From assembly GCA_038207425.1 (NCBI GenBank), contig JBBQZU010000012.1:39919-103918 (forward strand): a DNA stretch of 64,000 bases, read 5' to 3'. Shown here one piece after another: positions 62,874 to 64,000 of this stretch (its first letter is position 1; every line of letters begins with the position of its first letter). The translations under genes were made by a program, and so were the position numbers. The stretch is from JBBQZU01 sp038207425 (GTDB lineage: Bacteria > Bacteroidota > Bacteroidia > Flavobacteriales_D > Cryomorphaceae). The notes below the pieces were generated by a model that was not told where the DNA came from, did no database searches, and saw nothing but the letters and a program-made list of their open reading frames with translations.

Positions 62874-63464
62874 ATGAAAACACCACAAATCAATCTCAAG
62901 AGCATGATCAGACCCGCTCTCATGCTCATGCTGGCCGCTGCAGTAGTTACATCCTGCAAAAAGAATAAAGAAATAACCCCGCCTGATGGAGAAGTACTCA
63001 TCAATGAATACTGTGCCGGTCCTGAATTTTTTAGCAACAACGAATTCTTCCGTTCCAATGGCCTCGGTGAAAGTATGGATCAGGCAACAGCCAAGAAAAA
63101 AGCTTACAGCAATGCACGTGCTGATCTTGCTTCGGCAATCAACACAACGATAAAAGGCACCATTGACAATTACGTGAACAGCCGCGAATTCAACAACCGT
63201 GAAGAAGTTGAAGAACGCTTTGAAGGATTGACCCGCGAAGTAATTGACCAGGAACTTAACGGCACTAAGACCATTTGTCAAAAAGCGGTGAAGGTAACTT
63301 CCAATAACAACTACAAGTATTATATCGCTTTGGAATTGAGCGGGCAGGACTTGCTCAAGGCTATGAATTCAAGACTTTCATCTGATGAGCGTCTTCGTAT
63401 AGACTATGACTACGAGAAGTTTAAAGAGACATTTGAAAAGGAAATGAACAACCTGAAAAAGTGA
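62874..63464 (+). CDS. small LPP20-like lipoprotein
   Basis: A 196-residue lipoprotein (lipobox VTSC, Cys28). The mature domain contains FFRSNGLGESMDQATAKKKAYSNARADLASAINTTIKG, the LPP20-like helix found also in the upstream gene, and ends in a charged helix. It appears to be a paralogue of the 61439 gene's N-terminal domain. It starts 61 bases after that gene and is followed by a perfect palindromic terminator, which closes the operon. Confidence 0.78.
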   Translation: MKTPQINLKSMIRPALMLMLAAAVVTSCKKNKEITPPDGEVLINEYCAGPEFFSNNEFFRSNGLGESMDQATAKKKAYSNARADLASAINTTIKGTIDNYVNSREFNNREEVEERFEGLTREVIDQELNGTKTICQKAVKVTSNNNYKYYIALELSGQDLLKAMNSRLSSDERLRIDYDYEKFKETFEKEMNNLKK

Positions 63465-63483
63465 TAAACTTTTACAAGAAAAT

Positions 63484-63513
63484 AAAAGCCGTCGGAATAT
63501 TCCGACGGCTTTT
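63484..63513 (+). terminator. terminator of the DUF4476-CsgG-LPP20 operon
   Basis: AAAAGCCGTCGGAAT is followed directly by its reverse complement ATTCCGACGGCTTTT, a perfect 30-base palindrome 19 bases after the last stop. It works as a terminator on either strand. Confidence 0.85.
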
Positions 63514-63860
63514 ATTATGCTGAATATTTAGGATCATGCTTTGACTACATTTTGTTACCTCGCCCTGAGCGATGTGAACTCATTAGGGGTAGTCTGAATC
63601 GCCCCTAGACTCCTTGCGACAAAAGTCATTAAATGGACGATGCTACTACTTAACTTCTGTGCTATCAATGTTGGCAATAATTATACGGCAGGTCGCCAGC
63701 TGCAGGTTGGCTGTGAGAGGAGTGGTGGAAATGTAGGCGCAGATGGCATGTTGATGGCGAAAATTGACGAACTTATAACGGTGACTTGCAGAGCGCAGAA
63801 TAAGCGGGTGGTAATTACGAAAACTGATCTGGATGGTTTTGATGAAAGGTATCAAAGCAA
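63514..63860. other. spacer between lipoprotein operon and IS66 end, possible gene fragment
   Basis: No intact gene. The + strand frame from 63640 reads INVGNNYTAGRQLQVG...GGNVGADGMLM, a pattern like beta-roll surface proteins of Bacteroidota (repeats of GNxxVGxxL). It runs into the predicted IS66 end, so it may be a fragment cut by insertion. This is weak. Confidence 0.3.
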
Positions 63861-63861
63861 T

Positions 63862-64000
63862 GTATCCGTCCGAGCAACCCATATGGCCGACTTACTCCCC
63901 CCGCTTATATTTTTCCCAGTTATTAGGTAGGAGCTGATAGAGTTCTTTGTGATTGTGGGATTGGATTCTGCCCAGTACATCTGTGAGCCACTCCAATTCA
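63862..64000. mobile_element. IS66-family insertion sequence, one end only
   Basis: The sequence GTATCCGTCCGAGCAACCC at 63862-63880 resembles the terminal inverted repeat of IS66 elements (GTAAGCGTC-like). The transposase 3' end (63892) begins just inside it. The remaining element lies outside the window, so the other end and the 8-bp target duplication cannot be checked. Confidence 0.6.
63892..64000 (-). CDS. IS66 transposase, C-terminal fragment
   Basis: The last 36 codons read ELEWLTDVLGRIQSHNHKEL then YQLLPNNWEKYKRGE and stop at 63892. This matches the short C-terminal element of IS66 TnpC transposases (WLxDVLxRI, LLPxxW). The body of the protein lies beyond the window edge. Confidence 0.8.
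   Translation of the reverse strand, partial: ELEWLTDVLGRIQSHNHKELYQLLPNNWEKYKRGE

Noticed and set aside
1..64000. tRNA, rRNA or CRISPR
   Set aside because: Scanning by eye for T-loop (GTTCAA/GTTCGA) with acceptor pairing and for regularly spaced direct repeats found none convincing; a covariance-model search would be needed to exclude small RNAs.

Overview
The window reads as a chromosomal segment of a Bacteroidota (Bacteroidetes) bacterium, probably close to Flavobacteriales or Sphingobacteriales. Four things point there. Promoters fit the TTG-N19..22-TAnnTTTG pattern of this phylum. Exported proteins carry type IX secretion (T9SS) C-terminal sorting domains. Many lipoproteins have families largely confined to Bacteroidota (DUF4476, LPP20-like, SiaB/SiaC, SirB1). 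S16 ribosomal protein has a long Ala/Glu tail. Exact taxonomy cannot be read from the sequence. I recognised no tRNA, rRNA or CRISPR array.

Region by region. (1) 1-9300, minus strand: one compact operon, pfkA > BadF-type sugar kinase > pgmB > GH65 disaccharide phosphorylase > two lipoprotein GH13 amylases > mgsA > fba (cut by the window edge). It takes alpha-glucan through phosphorolysis into glycolysis and on to the methylglyoxal branch. A divergent Nudix-type (NrtR/AraR-like) regulator at 9432-10193 faces it. A perfect 21-bp palindrome lies between the predicted pfkA promoter and the pfkA start. (2) 10.2-17.3 kb: CbpA-like J protein, Hsp20, a T9SS cargo, RluA, PanB, a lipoprotein and DnaK. 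(3) 17.3-27.6 kb: MMPL/RND exporter and NhaC antiporter with a 123-bp tail-to-tail overlap, a universal stress protein, a redoxin/cytochrome-monooxygenase/small-protein operon, and OxyR. (4) 27.6-29.3 kb: a decayed pair of secreted-protein genes. (5) 29.3-45 kb: mostly housekeeping and envelope genes (DUF1684, DUF1883, cyclophilin, gamma-glutamyltransferase, PaaI thioesterase, PlsC, PriA, a sodium:solute symporter operon), and a 1033-residue TerB/ABCG fusion transporter. (6) 45-52 kb: SiaB/SiaC partner-switch pair, methyltransferase, ZIP transporter, a broken FecA-like TonB receptor, uridine phosphorylase, SirB1. (7) 52-59 kb: short initiating sugar-phosphate transferase plus DegT aminotransferase, rpsP, rimM, trmN6, saccharopine reductase. 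(8) 59-63.5 kb: an operon of DUF4476, CsgG/TPR, LPP20-like and LPP20-like lipoproteins behind a cluster of palindromes. (9) The right edge is the 3' end of an IS66-family element.

The two strongest candidates for something new are the regulated glucan-to-methylglyoxal operon with its 21-bp operator, and the DUF4476-CsgG-LPP20 outer-membrane lipoprotein operon. The clearest decay events are the T9SS pseudogene with four stops and a frameshift (28025-29007) and the internally deleted TonB receptor (48470-50033).
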